Source: Agromyces protaetiae (GTDB lineage Bacteria > Actinomycetota > Actinomycetes > Actinomycetales > Microbacteriaceae). From it: a stretch of DNA of 64,000 nucleotides. The translations under genes were made by a program, and so were the position numbers. Shown here piece after piece: positions 16,614-26,437 of this stretch (positions are counted from its first letter, which is position 1; each line of letters begins with the position of its first letter). The notes beneath the pieces were generated by a model. It was given only the letters and a program-made list of their open reading frames with translations, ran no database searches and had not been told where the DNA came from. Location: assembly GCF_004135405.1 (NCBI RefSeq), contig NZ_CP035491.1, positions 2,232,001 through 2,296,000 of the forward strand, given 5' to 3'.

Positions 16614-18206
16614 GTGTCAAAGCCGGTCGTGCTGATCGCCGAAGAACTCTCGCCCGCCACCGTCGACGCCCTCGGGCCCGACTTCGAGGTCCGATCGGTC
16701 GACGGCACCGACCGCCCGGCGCTGCTGTCGGCGCTCGCCGACGCGAACGCCGTGCTCATCCGCTCCGCGACGAAGATCGACGAAGAGGCGATCGCCGCCG
16801 CCCCCAAGCTGCAGGTCGTGGCACGTGCCGGCGTGGGCCTCGACAACGTCGACATCAAGGCCGCGACGACGGCCGGCGTCATGGTCGTCAACGCCCCGAC
16901 GTCGAACATCATCTCGGCCGCCGAGCTCACGGTCGGCCACATCCTGAGCCTCGCCCGCCACATCCCCGCCGCGCACAACGCGCTCGCGAAGGGGCAGTGG
17001 AAGCGGTCGGCGTACACGGGCGTCGAACTCTTCGAGAAGACGGTCGGCATCATCGGCCTCGGCCGCATCGGCGCCCTCATCGCCGCGCGCCTGCAGGCGT
17101 TCGGCGTCGAGGTCATCGCGTACGACCCCTACATCACGGCGGCCCGCGCGCAGCAGCTCGGCGTGCAGACCGTCTCGCTCGACGAACTCCTCGAGCGCAG
17201 CGACTTCGTCACCATCCACATGCCGAAGACCCCCGAGACGACGGGCATGATCGGCACCGAGCAGCTCGCGAAGATGAAGCCGACGTCGTTCGTCGTGAAC
17301 GTCGCGCGCGGCGGCCTCATCGACGAGGCCGCGCTCTTCACGGCGCTCTCGACGGGCGTCATCGCGGGCGCCGGCCTCGACGTGTTCGTCACCGAGCCGC
17401 CGCTCGAGTCGCCGCTCCTCTCGCTCCCGAACGTCGTCGTCACGCCGCACCTCGGCGCATCGACCGACGACGCACAAGAGAAGGCGGGCGTGTCGGTCGC
17501 GAAGTCGGTGCGTCTCGCGCTCGCGGGCGAGCTCGTGCCCGACGCCGTCAACGTCGCGGGCGGCGTCATCGACCCCTACGTGCGCCCCGGCATCCCCCTC
17601 GTCGAGAAGCTCGGCCAGCTGTTCTCGGGCCTCGCGCACGGTCCCATCACGAGCCTCGACGTCGAGGTGCGCGGCGAGCTCGTCGACTACGACGTGAGCG
17701 TCCTGAAGCTCGCGGCGCTCAAGGGCGTCTTCACGAACGTCGTCTCCGAGACGGTCTCGTACGTCAACGCGCCGCTCCTCGCCGAGCAGCGCGGCATCGC
17801 CGTGCGCCTCATCACCGACGGCGAGAGCCCCGCCTACCGCAACGTCATCACGCTTCGCGGTTCGGTCTCCGACGGCACGCAGTTCTCGGTATCGGGCACG
17901 CTGACCGGCCCCAAGCAGATCGAGAAGCTCGTCGGCATCGACGGCTACGAGATCGAGGTGCCGATCGCGAAGCACCACATCGTCATGCGCTACGCCGACC
18001 GTCCCGGCATCGTCGCGGTCTACGGCAGCGAGTTCGGCGAGGCCGGCATCAACATCGCGGGCATGCAGATCGCGCGAAACGAAGCCGGCGGCCAGGCGCT
18101 CTCGGTGCTCACGGTCGACTCGCCCGTTCCGGCCGAGGTCATCGACCGCGTGCGCGCGGCGATCGACGCGAAGGTCTTCGTCGAGATCGACATCACCGAA
18201 GAGTAA
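16614..18206 (+). CDS. serA: D-3-phosphoglycerate dehydrogenase
   Basis: Catalyses the first step of serine synthesis, oxidation of 3-phosphoglycerate with NAD. The protein is 530 residues, the long actinobacterial form with an extra intervening domain before the ACT domain. Visible: the NAD-binding GLGRIG near 147, NVARGGLIDE with the catalytic Arg near 230, a Glu in VTEPP, and His in TPHLGAS near 278 (Arg/Glu/His triad). The C-terminal ACT regulatory domain (about 458-530, RPGIVAVYGSEFGEAGINIAGMQ region) is the usual site of serine control. GTG 16614 is chosen because a GAAGGA site precedes it and the protein then begins MSKPVVLIAEELS, as in homologues; the frame extends upstream but without similarity. 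Confidence 0.96.
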   Translation: MSKPVVLIAEELSPATVDALGPDFEVRSVDGTDRPALLSALADANAVLIRSATKIDEEAIAAAPKLQVVARAGVGLDNVDIKAATTAGVMVVNAPTSNIISAAELTVGHILSLARHIPAAHNALAKGQWKRSAYTGVELFEKTVGIIGLGRIGALIAARLQAFGVEVIAYDPYITAARAQQLGVQTVSLDELLERSDFVTIHMPKTPETTGMIGTEQLAKMKPTSFVVNVARGGLIDEAALFTALSTGVIAGAGLDVFVTEPPLESPLLSLPNVVVTPHLGASTDDAQEKAGVSVAKSVRLALAGELVPDAVNVAGGVIDPYVRPGIPLVEKLGQLFSGLAHGPITSLDVEVRGELVDYDVSVLKLAALKGVFTNVVSETVSYVNAPLLAEQRGIAVRLITDGESPAYRNVITLRGSVSDGTQFSVSGTLTGPKQIEKLVGIDGYEIEVPIAKHHIVMRYADRPGIVAVYGSEFGEAGINIAGMQIARNEAGGQALSVLTVDSPVPAEVIDRVRAAIDAKVFVEIDITEE

Positions 18207-18228
18207 GCGGCACCAGGCGTTCGGATGC

Positions 18229-18263
18229 CTCGGCGGTCGGTGCTCCTCGCACCGGCCGCCGAG
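18229..18263 (+). terminator. Hairpin between serA and leuB
   Basis: Fifteen-base arms (CTCGGCGGTCGGTGC and GCACCGGCCGCCGAG, one G-U pair) with a 5-base loop, starting 22 bases after the serA stop. A separate promoter for leuB is therefore expected; TACGCT at 18276 is a possible -10. Confidence 0.7.
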
Positions 18264-18314
18264 CGCGTTCACGGCTACGCTGATTCCACCCCATACGAAA
18301 GGACCCACCCCTCC

Positions 18315-19381
18315 ATGGCACGCACGGTCAAGCTCGCGGTCATCCCCGGCGACGGCATCGGCCCGAGGTCGTCGCCGAGGCGCTCAAGGCGCTCGACGCC
18401 GCGATCGCCGGCACCGACGTCGCCGTCGAGCAGACGCCGTTCTCGCTCGGGGCGGGTCGCTATCTCGAGACGGGCGAGGTCCTCACCGACGCCGACCTCG
18501 CCGCGATCGCGTCGCACGACGCGATCCTGTTGGGCGCGGTCGGCGGCGTGCCGGGCGACCCGCGACTGGTCGGCGCGAACATCGAGCGGGGGCTGCTCCT
18601 GAAGCTGCGGTTCGACCTCGACCACTACGTGAACCTGCGTCCGACGGTGCTGCACCCGTCGGTCACGAGCCCGCTCGCAAACCCGGGCGAAGTCGACTTC
18701 GTCGTGGTGCGCGAGGGCACCGAGGGGCCGTACGTCGGCAACGGCGGCGCGATCCGTACGGGCACCCCGCACGAGGTCGCCAACGAGGTGTCCGTCAACA
18801 CGGCCTACGGCGTCGAGCGGGTCGTGCGCTTCGCGTTCGCGCAGGCCTCGCAGCGCCGCAAGAAGCTCACCCTCGTGCACAAGACCAACGTGCTCGTCTA
18901 CGCGGGTGCCCTGTGGAAGCGCACGGTCGACGCCGTCGCCGCAGAGTTCCCCGAGGTGGCTGTCGACTATCTGCACGTCGATGCGGCGACGATCTTCCTC
19001 GTCACGGATCCTGCTAGATTCGACGTCATCGTCACGGACAACCTCTTCGGCGACATCCTGACCGATCTGGCCGGCGCGATCAGCGGCGGCATCGGCCTCG
19101 CGGCCTCGGGCAACATCAACCCCGACGGCCGCTTCCCGAGCATGTTCGAGCCGGTGCACGGTTCGGCTCCCGACATCGCCGGGAAGGGCATCGCCGATCC
19201 GACCGCCGCGATCCTCTCGGTCGCGCTCCTGCTCCGCCACCTCGGCGAAGCCGAAGCCGCGACCCGCGTCGAGCGGGCGGTCGCAGCCGACCTCGAGTCC
19301 CGCGGCGACGCCCGTCGCTCGACGGCCGAGATCGGCGACGCGATCGCCGCAGGCATCGCCGCCGCCCGCATCGCCGCATAA
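18315..19381 (+). pseudogene. leuB: 3-isopropylmalate dehydrogenase with one-base frameshift
   Basis: LeuB oxidises 3-isopropylmalate in leucine synthesis. ATG 18315, preceded by AAAGGA, opens with [17 protein letters not shown], the standard family start. After GGCCCG at 18360-18365 the frame is lost; one base over, [11 protein letters not shown] continues the family sequence to the stop at 19381, through [41 protein letters not shown] and [14 protein letters not shown]. Restoring one G (GGCCCGGAG) gives a normal protein of 355 residues with all catalytic and NAD-site motifs. The lesion is therefore a single missing base at residue 17. The organism would need leucine if this were real; an assembly error is more likely. 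ilvE follows. Confidence 0.9.
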
Positions 19382-19424
19382 GCGTCCGACCGGGGCCCCG
19401 CCCCACGATCCGAAAGAAGACGAC

Positions 19425-20537
19425 ATGAGCATCGACCTCCCGCTCCAGGCCCCGACCGCAGCCGGGCTCGTCTGGCAGGTCAGCCGCAACGACGCGGCGA
19501 AGTCCGACGCCGACCGCGACGCCATCCTCGCCGCGCCCGGCTTCGGCCAGCACTTCACCGACCACATGGTCGACGTGTGCTGGAGCGAGAAGGGCGGCTG
19601 GCACCGGCCGCGCGTCTCGCCGTACGGCCCCATCCAGCTCGACCCCGCCGCCGCGGTGCTCCACTACGGCCAGGAGATCTTCGAGGGCATGAAGGCGTAC
19701 CGTCACGCAGACGGGTCGATCCACACCTTCCGCCCGTACGAGAACGCCGCGCGCATGCAGCGTTCGGCTCGCCGGCTCGCGCTCCCCGAGCTGCCGAGCG
19801 ACATCTTCCTCGACTCGGTGAAGCAGCTCATCGCGGTCGACGGCTCCTGGGTGCCGTCGCAGGCCGAGACGAGCCTGTACCTCCGTCCGTTCATGTTCGC
19901 GAAGGAGGCGTTCCTCGGCGTCCGACCTGCGAAGAAGGTCGCGTACTACCTCATCGCGAGTCCCGCGGGCGCGTACTTCTCGGGCGGCGTGCAGCCCGTC
20001 AACATCTGGCTGTCGACGCAGTACGCGCGTGCGGGCAAGGGCGGCACGGGGGCGGCGAAGACCGGCGGCAACTACGCGTCGAGCCTGCTGCCGCAGGCCG
20101 AGGCCTACGAGCACGGATGTCAGCAGGTGCTCTTCCTCGACGGCCGGAACATCGAGGAGCTCGGCGGCATGAACCTCGTGCTCGTCAAGAAAGACGGCAC
20201 GCTCATCACGCCCGAGTCCGACTCGATCCTCGAGGGCATCACGCGCGACTCGATCCTCCAGCTCGCGGCCGACCGCGGCCACGTCGTCGAGCGCCGTCAG
20301 GTGTCGATCGACGAGTGGCGCGAGGGCGCGGCATCCGGCGACATCGTGGGCGCGTTCGCGTGCGGCACGGCGGCCGTCGTCGTTCCGATCGGTCGCCTCC
20401 TCGCCGAGGACTTCGAGATCCTGCACACGGGCGACGAGGCCGAGAAGCTCGCGCTGAGCCTCCGCGAAGAGCTCACGGGCATCCAGTACGGCCGCGTCGA
20501 GGACCGTCACGGCTGGATGGTCCGGCTCGACGCGTGA
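19425..20537 (+). CDS. ilvE: Branched-chain amino acid aminotransferase
   Basis: A 370-residue PLP-dependent class IV aminotransferase that makes leucine, isoleucine and valine from their keto acids. Visible: LHYGQEIFEGMKAYR, the ETSLYLRPFMFA strand, the PLP lysine in AAKTGGNYASS (near residue 212), FLDGRNIEELGGMN, and CGTAAVVVPIG near the C terminus. Length and start (ATG with GAAAGAAGA upstream) are normal. It lies 43 bases after leuB and overlaps the next gene by 4 bases, consistent with a branched-chain biosynthesis unit. Confidence 0.96.
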   Translation: MSIDLPLQAPTAAGLVWQVSRNDAAKSDADRDAILAAPGFGQHFTDHMVDVCWSEKGGWHRPRVSPYGPIQLDPAAAVLHYGQEIFEGMKAYRHADGSIHTFRPYENAARMQRSARRLALPELPSDIFLDSVKQLIAVDGSWVPSQAETSLYLRPFMFAKEAFLGVRPAKKVAYYLIASPAGAYFSGGVQPVNIWLSTQYARAGKGGTGAAKTGGNYASSLLPQAEAYEHGCQQVLFLDGRNIEELGGMNLVLVKKDGTLITPESDSILEGITRDSILQLAADRGHVVERRQVSIDEWREGAASGDIVGAFACGTAAVVVPIGRLLAEDFEILHTGDEAEKLALSLREELTGIQYGRVEDRHGWMVRLDA

Positions 20538-21016
20538 GCGCAGCAGACCCGCAGTCGGCGACGGCCGGATCCCCTCGGATCCGGCCGTTCGCCGTCGCCG
20601 ACACCGAACCGGTCGTCGCGCTGTGGCGTGCGAGCGGGCTCGTGAAACCGTGGAACGATCCGTATCGCGACATCGAGCGAAAGCTCACGGTGCAGCCTGA
20701 GCTGTTCCTCGTCGCCGAAGCGTCGGCGGCCGGCGCTGCAGCGCGTGTCGTGGGCACCGCCATGGTCGGCTACGACGGCCACCGCGGCTGGGTGAACTAC
20801 CTCGCGGTCGACGTGTCGCTGCGCGGCGGCGGTCTGGGCCGTGCGCTCATGGCCGAGGCCGAGCGGCTGCTGCTCGAGCGCGGATGCCCCAAGCTCAACC
20901 TGCAGGTGCGGTCGACCAACACGGCGGTGCTCGAGTTCTACGCCCGGCTCGGCTATGTGCCCGACGAAGCGGTGAGCCTCGGCAAACGCCTCATCCCGGA
21001 TAGCCTGGACGCATGA
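20534..21016 (+). CDS. GNAT acetyltransferase, YpeA type
   Basis: A 160-residue GNAT-family N-acetyltransferase from GTG 20534, which overlaps the ilvE stop. It follows E. coli YpeA closely in pattern: [51 protein letters not shown], the acetyl-CoA loop [22 protein letters not shown] and [20 protein letters not shown]. The acceptor substrate is unknown. Overlaps on both sides couple it to ilvE and to the FAH-family gene. Confidence 0.88.
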   Translation: MSAADPQSATAGSPRIRPFAVADTEPVVALWRASGLVKPWNDPYRDIERKLTVQPELFLVAEASAAGAAARVVGTAMVGYDGHRGWVNYLAVDVSLRGGGLGRALMAEAERLLLERGCPKLNLQVRSTNTAVLEFYARLGYVPDEAVSLGKRLIPDSLDA

Positions 21017-21777
21017 AGATCGCGCGGTTCAGTCACGGTGAGACCATCTCGTTCGGCATCCTCGACGAAGAGGAGGACGAGCTCGTCGTGCTGAAGGGCG
21101 ACCCGCTGTTCGCGGGGTACGAGCCGACGGGGGAGCGCGTGGCGCTCGCCGACGCCGAGTTCCTCGCCCCGGTCATCCCCCGATCGAAGATCGTCGCCGT
21201 GGGTCGCAACTACCGCGAGCACGCGACCGAGTTCGGCAACGACGTGCCCGCCGAGCCGCTCATCTTCTTGAAGCCGAACACGTCGGTCATCGGCCCGAAC
21301 GTCGACATCGTGCTGCCGCCGCAGTCGCAGCAGGTCGAGCACGAGGGCGAGCTCGCGGTCGTCATCGGTGCGATCGCGAAGAACGTGAAAGAAGAAGACG
21401 CGCTCGACGTCGTCTACGGCTACACGATCGCGAACGACGTGACGGCCCGCGACCTGCAGCACCGCGACGGTCAGTGGTCGCGCGCGAAGGGTTTCGACAC
21501 GTTCTGCCCGCTCGGCCCGGTCATCGACACCGACATCGACCTCGAGGGCGGCACGATCGAGACGAGCGTCAACGGCGAGGTGCGTCAGCACGGACGGCTC
21601 TCCGACATGGTGTTCTCGATCCCCGCGATCATCGCGTACGCGTCGGCCGTGTTCACGCTCCTGCCGGGGGACGTGATCCTCACTGGAACGCCCGCGGGCG
21701 TCGGCCCGCTCGTCTCGGGCGACCGCGTCGACGTGACGGTGTCGGGCCTCGGCACGCTGTCGAACCCCGTCCGCTGA
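21013..21777 (+). CDS. Fumarylacetoacetate hydrolase family protein
   Basis: A 254-residue FAH-superfamily enzyme, typically acting on acylpyruvates or related beta-diketo acids. Motifs: [27 protein letters not shown], the metal-binding [37 protein letters not shown] and [11 protein letters not shown]. The metal-binding carboxylates are present. ATG overlaps the acetyltransferase stop by 4 bases. The reaction in vivo cannot be told from sequence; the position suggests it belongs to the ilvE operon. It converges on the beta-mannosidase with only 15 bases between the stops. Confidence 0.9.
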   Translation: MKIARFSHGETISFGILDEEEDELVVLKGDPLFAGYEPTGERVALADAEFLAPVIPRSKIVAVGRNYREHATEFGNDVPAEPLIFLKPNTSVIGPNVDIVLPPQSQQVEHEGELAVVIGAIAKNVKEEDALDVVYGYTIANDVTARDLQHRDGQWSRAKGFDTFCPLGPVIDTDIDLEGGTIETSVNGEVRQHGRLSDMVFSIPAIIAYASAVFTLLPGDVILTGTPAGVGPLVSGDRVDVTVSGLGTLSNPVR

Positions 21778-21792
21778 CCTCGCACCGCCTGC

Positions 21793-24300
21793 TCAGCGGG
21801 CGACGAGGTCGTTGACCGACGAGAGCCCCGGGAACGAGGTCAAGACGTCGCGAGCGCGCGAGGATGCCTCGGCGCCCACGCCCGTGACGATGAACGTGTG
21901 CCGTTCGCCCGCGCGAAGCGTGACGAGCGCCGTGTCGACGCGTGCGTTCGCGTCGAGGCGGTCGGCCTGCACGACGAGGTCTTTCACGAGCGAGCGGACG
22001 GTGACGGTCAGTTCGATGCGTCCGGATGCCTCGTCGGCGACGACCTCGATCGATGCCGCCTCGGCGAGCGGCTTGAGCGACAGCGCGGCGTCTTCGGCGA
22101 AGGGATGCACGACGGCCGCCGCGCCGTCGTCGTGCACGGTGCGCACGACGAGGAGCTCGCGGCTCGAGTCATCCGGAATTCGCACGGCCTCGCTGAGCGC
22201 GAGGGTGGAAGCTCCCCGAGGGTCGACCGAGAGGTCGAGGCGCTCGCTCGCGAGCACGTCGCCGTCGACCGTTTCGCGGGTGAGCTCGATCGTGCCCGTC
22301 CACGACTCGGCCGTGTCGTTGAGCGCGACGAGCGCGAGTGCGCCGTCGCGCGGCGGCAGCGTGAGGAGGCGCGGCTCGTACACGCGGCGGAGGGCGTGCC
22401 ACAGGGGCTTCCGGATGCCGTGGAAGTCGACGGCCGCCCACGAGATGACCGGCCACGAGTCATCCAACTGCCACACGACCTGGCCCGTGTTGCGCGGAAA
22501 CAGCGACCGGAAGTGGGCGATGCCGAACGCGACGGCGTTCGCCTGGTTGAGCTGGGTCGCGAAGTGCCATTCGTCGATCGTGCGCGGCTGCGGCAGGTGC
22601 GCGCCGAGGCCGCGTTCGAGCTTCAGATTGCCGTCGGCGGCCTTCTGGTGCACGAGCATGTGCGGGCCGTACGGGTCGAGCGGCTCGTCGTGCACGACGC
22701 CGGTGAGCGTCGACCACGCGGGCGGGCCCTGGAAACCGAACTCGGCGACGAACCGCGGCTCGTGGTTCGCGTAGGCGGTGTAGTCGAGCTGGTTCCACAC
22801 GTCCCAGATGTGCTTCGTGCCGTGCTTGGGGTCGTTCGGGTGCGCGTAGCGCATCGAGTACGGGCTGCCCGGGAAGTACGGGCGGGTCGGGTCGAGCTCG
22901 GCGACGAGGGCCGGGAAGAGGTCGAACGCGTACCCCTCGCCCCACGTGCGGCCCGCGAGCTCTTGCCGCCAGCCCCAGTCGACATAGCCTTCGAGGTTCT
23001 CGTTGCCGCCGTTCCACACGACGAGCGACGGATGCACCGAAAGGCGCGTGATGTGCTCGCGCGCCTCGGCCTCGAACTCCGACCACAACGGGTCGTCTTC
23101 GGCGTAGGCCGCGCATGCGAGCGTGAAGTCCTGCCAGACGAGCACGCCCTGCTCGTCGCATGCTGCGTAGAAGGGGTCGTCTTCGTAGTGGCCGCCGCCC
23201 CACACCCGCAGGAGGTTCATGTTCGCGTCGATCGCATCGGCGACGCCCTGGCGGTAGTCGGCGTCGGTGAGGCGCGTCACGAGCGCGTCGCGCGGGATCC
23301 AGTTCGCGCCGCGCACGTTGACGGGCTCGTCGTTCACGACGATCACGAACGACGTGCCGTGCGCATCGGGGGTCTGCTCGATGCACACGGTGCGGAAGCC
23401 GACGCGGGACTCCCAGGCTGTGTCGCCGGCAGTCACGCGGGCGTCGTAGAGCGTCGCATCGCCATACCCGCGCGGGTGCCACAGGTCGACCTCGCCCGCG
23501 TCGACTTCGAGGAGAACCTCGGTGTGACCGGGCACCGCGCGGAGGCGTGCGGAGCGGCCCGCGATCGTTGCGGTGACCTCGATGGGTGCGGCCGTGTCAT
23601 CCGCCCATTCGAGCGCGACGTGCGCGGCGAGGGAGCCGAGTGCGCGCCCCTCGGCATCGCGCGTCACGTCGACGAGCGGCCGAACCGACGCGATGCGCAC
23701 CCCCGACCACGAGTCGAGGCCGATCTCGCGCCAGATGCCCGACGACGCGAGGTCGATGCCCCAGTCCCAGCCGTAGTCGCACGCTACCTTTCGGACGGCG
23801 TTGTACGGGCTCGGGTAGGGGCTCGGGCGGGCGCCGAAGATCGCGGCCTGCTCCTCGGCCCACGTGCGCGGTGCGCGGAAGTCGATCACGAGTTCGTTGC
23901 GGCCTTCGACGAGGGCATCGCGCACGTCGAAGCGGTACGAGCGGTGCTGGTTGGCGGTCTCGGCGACGACGGCGCCGTTCAGGCGCACGGTCGCGGCCGT
24001 GTCGAGGCCGCGCGCGACGAGGTCGTGGCGGATGTTTCCGTCGTCGTGCCAGTCGAAGCTCGCGCGGTAGCGCCAGTCGGTGCGGCCGATCCACGCGAGA
24101 CGCCGCTCGTTGTCGCCGTCGAACGGATCGGGGATGAGCCCACCGTCGAGAAGGTCGGTGTGCACGAGTCCGGGCACGGTCGCGGCGATCGCGCGGCCCT
24201 CGAGCAGGGCGGATGCCTCGGCAGGCACGGGTGCGGACGCGGCGACGGCTTCGACGGTCCAGCGGATGCCTGAGGCCGACGTGAGGGGGAGGAAGGTCAC
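21793..24300 (-). CDS. Beta-mannosidase, glycoside hydrolase family 2
   Basis: An 835-residue GH2 enzyme predicted to release mannose from the non-reducing end of beta-mannosides. N-terminal sugar-binding and jelly-roll regions include VPGLVHTDLLDGGLIPDPFDG and the YDWGWDWGIDLA segment typical of mannosidases. The TIM barrel holds the acid/base Glu in WNGGNENLEG (near 431) and the nucleophile Glu in VAEFGFQGPP (near 519), with WQLDDSWPVISW further on. There is no signal peptide, so it acts in the cytoplasm on imported oligosaccharides. No sugar transporter is next to it. It reads opposite to the flanking FAH and gltX genes. Confidence 0.92.
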   Translation of the reverse strand: MTFLPLTSASGIRWTVEAVAASAPVPAEASALLEGRAIAATVPGLVHTDLLDGGLIPDPFDGDNERRLAWIGRTDWRYRASFDWHDDGNIRHDLVARGLDTAATVRLNGAVVAETANQHRSYRFDVRDALVEGRNELVIDFRAPRTWAEEQAAIFGARPSPYPSPYNAVRKVACDYGWDWGIDLASSGIWREIGLDSWSGVRIASVRPLVDVTRDAEGRALGSLAAHVALEWADDTAAPIEVTATIAGRSARLRAVPGHTEVLLEVDAGEVDLWHPRGYGDATLYDARVTAGDTAWESRVGFRTVCIEQTPDAHGTSFVIVVNDEPVNVRGANWIPRDALVTRLTDADYRQGVADAIDANMNLLRVWGGGHYEDDPFYAACDEQGVLVWQDFTLACAAYAEDDPLWSEFEAEAREHITRLSVHPSLVVWNGGNENLEGYVDWGWRQELAGRTWGEGYAFDLFPALVAELDPTRPYFPGSPYSMRYAHPNDPKHGTKHIWDVWNQLDYTAYANHEPRFVAEFGFQGPPAWSTLTGVVHDEPLDPYGPHMLVHQKAADGNLKLERGLGAHLPQPRTIDEWHFATQLNQANAVAFGIAHFRSLFPRNTGQVVWQLDDSWPVISWAAVDFHGIRKPLWHALRRVYEPRLLTLPPRDGALALVALNDTAESWTGTIELTRETVDGDVLASERLDLSVDPRGASTLALSEAVRIPDDSSRELLVVRTVHDDGAAAVVHPFAEDAALSLKPLAEAASIEVVADEASGRIELTVTVRSLVKDLVVQADRLDANARVDTALVTLRAGERHTFIVTGVGAEASSRARDVLTSFPGLSSVNDLVAR

Positions 24301-24321
24301 CCCGCGAGTCTGACGGTCGGA

Positions 24322-25413
24322 TCAGTGCCCGCGCAACGCGACACGGCGCGTGGTGACCGCGGCGGCGGCGAGCGCGACATCCTCGTCGTCGTTCCAGAGG
24401 TGGAACGCGACGCGCGCGCGGCCCGCGCGACCCGACGCCATGATGCCCGCGGCCGTGAGCGCGGCGAGCGCGTCGCCCGACTCGTCGGGCCACGTCACGA
24501 TCGCGCTGTCGGATGGCTCGAGCCCGAGCCGCGCACGGAACGCGTTCGCGAGGCCGACGTCGTGCGAGTGCACCGAGCCGGGGCCCGTGCCGAGGTCGAG
24601 CGAGGCAGCGAATCCGAGCGCGACCTCGGCGCCGACCCACGCGTGCCACGCGGGGGAGACCTCGAAGCGGCGCGCACCCGCCGAAAGCGCGGGGGCGGGG
24701 CCGTAGCACGATGTCCACGGGTCGTCGCTCGAGTACCACCCGGCCGTGTGCGGCGTGAACGTGCCGATCGCGGCGTCCGAAAGCGACGCGAACGCTGCTC
24801 CGCGCGGCGCCGACAGCCACTTGTAGGCGTGGCAGACGACGAGATCGGCGTCGAGATCGGTCGTGGGCAGCCACCCCGTCGCCTGCGTCGTGTCGAAGAG
24901 CACGAGCGCGCCCGCCGCGCGTGCCGCCGCCGAGATCGCCCGGTGGTCGGCGACCTCGCCCGTCGCCGACTGCACGACCGAGCACGCGACGAGCCACGTG
25001 TGCGGCCCGATCGCGTCGGCAAGCTCCGGGAGCGGCACGTGCCGCACCTTCAGGTCGCCGCGCGCGAGGAACGGCGCGACGATCGACGAGAAGTCGCCGA
25101 GCGCGCAGACGATCTCGGCGCCCGTGGGCGCGGCGGCCGCCGCGAGCCCTGCGAAGACCGACACCTGCGAGCCCAGCGCGATGCGGTCGGCGGTCGTGCC
25201 GAGGAGGGTCGCGGCGTGCCCGCGGGCGTGTTCGACGACAGCCGTGTAGTCGGCGGCGCTCGCCGTGCCCTCGGTCCACGCGAGGGCGTCGAGGATGACG
25301 GCGTCGCGCGTCGCCGCGGTCGGGAGTCCCATCGTGCACGCGGCGAGGTAGCCGCGGCCGGCGGGGTAGGAGGAGCGGGCGTGGTGCATGGAACGAGTCT
25401 CGGCGGGAGGCAT
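24322..25413 (-). CDS. Class V aminotransferase (PLP fold type I)
   Basis: A 363-residue PLP enzyme of the NifS/SufS-like class V group. The PLP-binding Lys is in CHAYKWLSAPRGAAF, with the upstream Asp in VLFDTTQATGWLP and a His in the YTAVVEHARGHAATLL region; a Gln-rich SVVQSATGEVADH stretch replaces the usual TG.. motif of desulfurases, and no desulfurase-type catalytic Cys loop is evident. The substrate is unknown. ATG 25413 is used, but ATG 25389 (MHHARSSYPAGRG) is equally possible because neither has a clear ribosome site. It is divergent from a LysR regulator 67 bases away, the usual arrangement for a LysR target. Confidence 0.82.
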   Translation of the reverse strand: MPPAETRSMHHARSSYPAGRGYLAACTMGLPTAATRDAVILDALAWTEGTASAADYTAVVEHARGHAATLLGTTADRIALGSQVSVFAGLAAAAAPTGAEIVCALGDFSSIVAPFLARGDLKVRHVPLPELADAIGPHTWLVACSVVQSATGEVADHRAISAAARAAGALVLFDTTQATGWLPTTDLDADLVVCHAYKWLSAPRGAAFASLSDAAIGTFTPHTAGWYSSDDPWTSCYGPAPALSAGARRFEVSPAWHAWVGAEVALGFAASLDLGTGPGSVHSHDVGLANAFRARLGLEPSDSAIVTWPDESGDALAALTAAGIMASGRAGRARVAFHLWNDDEDVALAAAAVTTRRVALRGH

Positions 25414-25416
25414 CCA

Positions 25417-25474
25417 TTCGACAATGGCAGGTATTCAATCGAACAGATCACAGATGCTTATTCCTGCGTAGGAT
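25417..25474. promoter_or_regulatory. Divergent promoter region with LysR-like dyad
   Basis: TTCGA at 25417 and TCGAA at 25439 form a dyad with a 17-base spacer in an AT-richer patch between the aminotransferase and lysR starts, a candidate operator for the LysR protein. TAGGAT at 25469-25474 is a good -10; the inferred start would fall on the lysR ATG at 25481, making that mRNA leaderless. Confidence 0.5.
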
Positions 25475-25480
25475 GACGAG

Positions 25481-26437
25481 ATGACGGATGCCACGACCGA
25501 GCCCTTCGCCCAGGCGATCGACGTGCAGACCCTGCGCGTCGTCAATGCGATCGCCGAGCATGGCTCGCTCACGGCCGCTGCCGCCGCGCTCGGCTACAGC
25601 CAGCCCGCCGTGAGCCAACAGGTGCGCCGGTTCGAGGAGCGCACGGGCGTCGCCCTCGTCGAACGCGTCGGCCGAGGCATCCGCCTTACCGAGGCCGGCC
25701 GCGCGCTCGCGCGACATGCCAGGGGAGTCGCGACCGCGCTCGACGCGGCTGCGGGTGAGCTCGCAGAGCTCCGGGGGCTCCGTGCCGGGCGCCTGCGTCT
25801 CGTGGCGTTCCCGTCGGCGTCGCCCACGATCGTGCCGCGGCTCATCGCGAAGCTGCGGGCGAGTCATCCCGGCGTCGAGGTGACCTACGTCGAAGCCGAG
25901 CCGCCCGAGGCCGTCGAGGCCGTGCGCCGCGACCGCGCCGACCTCGCGATCACGTTCAGCTATCCCGGCGACCGCGACGACCCCCACCGCGCGAGCGCGC
26001 GCGGGCTCGCCGTGCGGCCGTACGGCACCGAGCCCGTCCGTCTCGTGCTGCGCGCGGGACATCCGCTCGCTTCGCTCGACGTCGTCGCGCTCGACGCGTG
26101 CGCCGACGAGCCCTGGATCGCCGGATGCCCCCGCTGCCGCGGGCATCTCCTCGAACTGGCCGATGCCGCGGGCTTCGCGCCCCGCATCGCGTTCGAGACC
26201 GACAACTTCGTCGCTGTCGAGGGCATGGTCGCCCAAGGGCTCGGCGTCGCGCTCCTGCCGGGCCTCGCGCTCGCGGCGACCCCGAGGCATCCCGGTGTCG
26301 TCGTGCGCCCGACCGCGCGCGAGGATTCGCGATCGCTCCACCTCGTGACCGCCCGCGGCGCCGAACGCGTGCCCGCGATCGCCGCCGCTCTCGCAGCGCT
26401 CGGAGCGTCGGTCGATACGATGGTGGGCGATGTCTGA
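25481..26437 (+). CDS. LysR-family transcriptional regulator
   Basis: A 318-residue regulator. The N-terminal winged helix (about 16-75) has the canonical [20 protein letters not shown] and [13 protein letters not shown] pattern; the rest is the two-lobed effector-binding domain (about 95-305). The effector is unknown. It is divergent from the class V aminotransferase, which is its likely target. Its last 8 bases overlap the start of gltX, so translation of gltX could be coupled to it, unusual for a housekeeping tRNA synthetase. Confidence 0.92.
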   Translation: MTDATTEPFAQAIDVQTLRVVNAIAEHGSLTAAAAALGYSQPAVSQQVRRFEERTGVALVERVGRGIRLTEAGRALARHARGVATALDAAAGELAELRGLRAGRLRLVAFPSASPTIVPRLIAKLRASHPGVEVTYVEAEPPEAVEAVRRDRADLAITFSYPGDRDDPHRASARGLAVRPYGTEPVRLVLRAGHPLASLDVVALDACADEPWIAGCPRCRGHLLELADAAGFAPRIAFETDNFVAVEGMVAQGLGVALLPGLALAATPRHPGVVVRPTAREDSRSLHLVTARGAERVPAIAAALAALGASVDTMVGDV

